Shown here in pieces: positions 63,690 to 64,000 of a stretch of 64,000 bases of DNA. The translations under genes were made by a program, and so were the position numbers. Under the pieces are notes generated by a model. It searched no databases. It was not told the origin of the DNA and saw only the letters and a list, made by a program, of their open reading frames with translations. Positions within the stretch are counted from its first letter, which is position 1. Every line of letters starts with the position of its first letter. This stretch comes from Lucifuga dentata. Its lineage: Eukaryota > Chordata > Actinopteri > Ophidiiformes > Bythitidae. Location of the stretch: the NCBI GenBank assembly GCA_014773175.1, contig VXCM01000207.1, positions 132,001 to 196,000 on the forward strand, given 5' to 3'.

Positions 63690-64000
63690 ACATCAGACAG
63701 ATTTCTATGTTCGTATATTCATTTAGAATCAATTTCGAAATCTTTGAAATGCTTTAATGTGCAAAAGCGTGTTGATCCGCGTCTCCTCCCCTTGCTGCAG
63801 CACCTCTGTGCACACTGAGTAAAAACAGGCTGTTTTAGATACTGTCTCTTTAAGAGCCCCTTTGTTCTGATTGGTTGGCTGCACCAGGCTGATGTGGATT
63901 AATCGACTTGCTCACGAAACGCTCACATGCCTCGTGCTGTGTGGGCGTGTCTAACAGGTGTGTAAATTGTATTCATGTATGACATGATGACATCACTATG
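63690..64000 (+). repeat. Repeat family R3, copy 3, cut by the window end
   Basis: Shares CAGACAGATTTCTATG, TTGAAATGCTTTAATGTGC and the GCTGCAGCAC block with the copies at 10562 and 25623. The last bases, CATCACTATG, correspond to the CATCATGTTACAGAAG end of copy 1. Confidence 0.6.

Larger units (their letters stand above)
61831..64000 (+). other. shank2: shank2 3'UTR and beyond
   Basis: Follows the stop codon with no further exon. I see no canonical AATAAA in the window; CATAAA variants lie at 63264 and 63293, so the true end is either there or past the window. A 186-codon open frame at 61856-62416 resembles nothing I know and is taken as chance. Contains (GT)n at 62939-62976 and an R3 repeat at the end. 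Confidence 0.7.

Overview
The window is nuclear DNA of a teleost fish. It is AT-rich, full of (GT)n, (CT)n and (GA)n tracts and fish-type transposable elements, and holds no bacterial or phage genes. It carries one recognisable protein gene, on the + strand: the shank2 (ProSAP1/CortBP1) postsynaptic scaffold. I read it from an internal first exon at 6411 to the stop codon at 61830. The PDZ, proline-rich and SAM parts match vertebrate SHANK2 almost residue for residue in their conserved blocks. I cannot tell shank2a from shank2b, or name the species.

Layout. 1-5769 is non-coding and is probably an intron of the long (ankyrin/SH3-containing) transcript; it holds a solo LTR with a 5-bp target duplication. 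5770-6410 is a GC-rich promoter and 5'UTR. Exon 1 (6411-6582) encodes the short-isoform N-terminus and the start of the PDZ domain. The PDZ is completed by 9459-9583 and 33281-33416, separated by a 23.7-kb repeat-rich intron. Then come 36638-36718, three tiny frame-neutral cassettes (9 nt at 36832, 24 nt at 39661, 39 nt at 40947), 41538-41650, 42590-42695, the giant proline-rich exon 45193-47821, a 13.5-kb intron, and the last exon 61305-61830 with the SAM domain. The 3'UTR probably runs to the window end.

All splice phases agree. After removing two assembly duplications and one stray N inside the giant exon, the joined exons form one open frame: 1256 codons with the 9-nt exon only, 1269 with all but the 24-nt exon. 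The most interesting signal is the run of three phase-1 microexons between PDZ and proline-rich region. Two of them are absent from any long reading frame and become visible only by comparison with SHANK3 and SHANK1.

The introns carry at least 17 copies of one TTAA-flanked inverted-repeat element (called MITE-A here, about 570 bp). One copy is split by a tRNA-derived SINE with a 9-bp target duplication, and one is a head-to-head fold-back. There are also a second TTAA-flanked element, an hAT-like element, a LINE remnant and minisatellites. Almost every single N in the window is an unmerged assembly overlap: the same about 60 bp, or the same simple repeat, lies on both sides.
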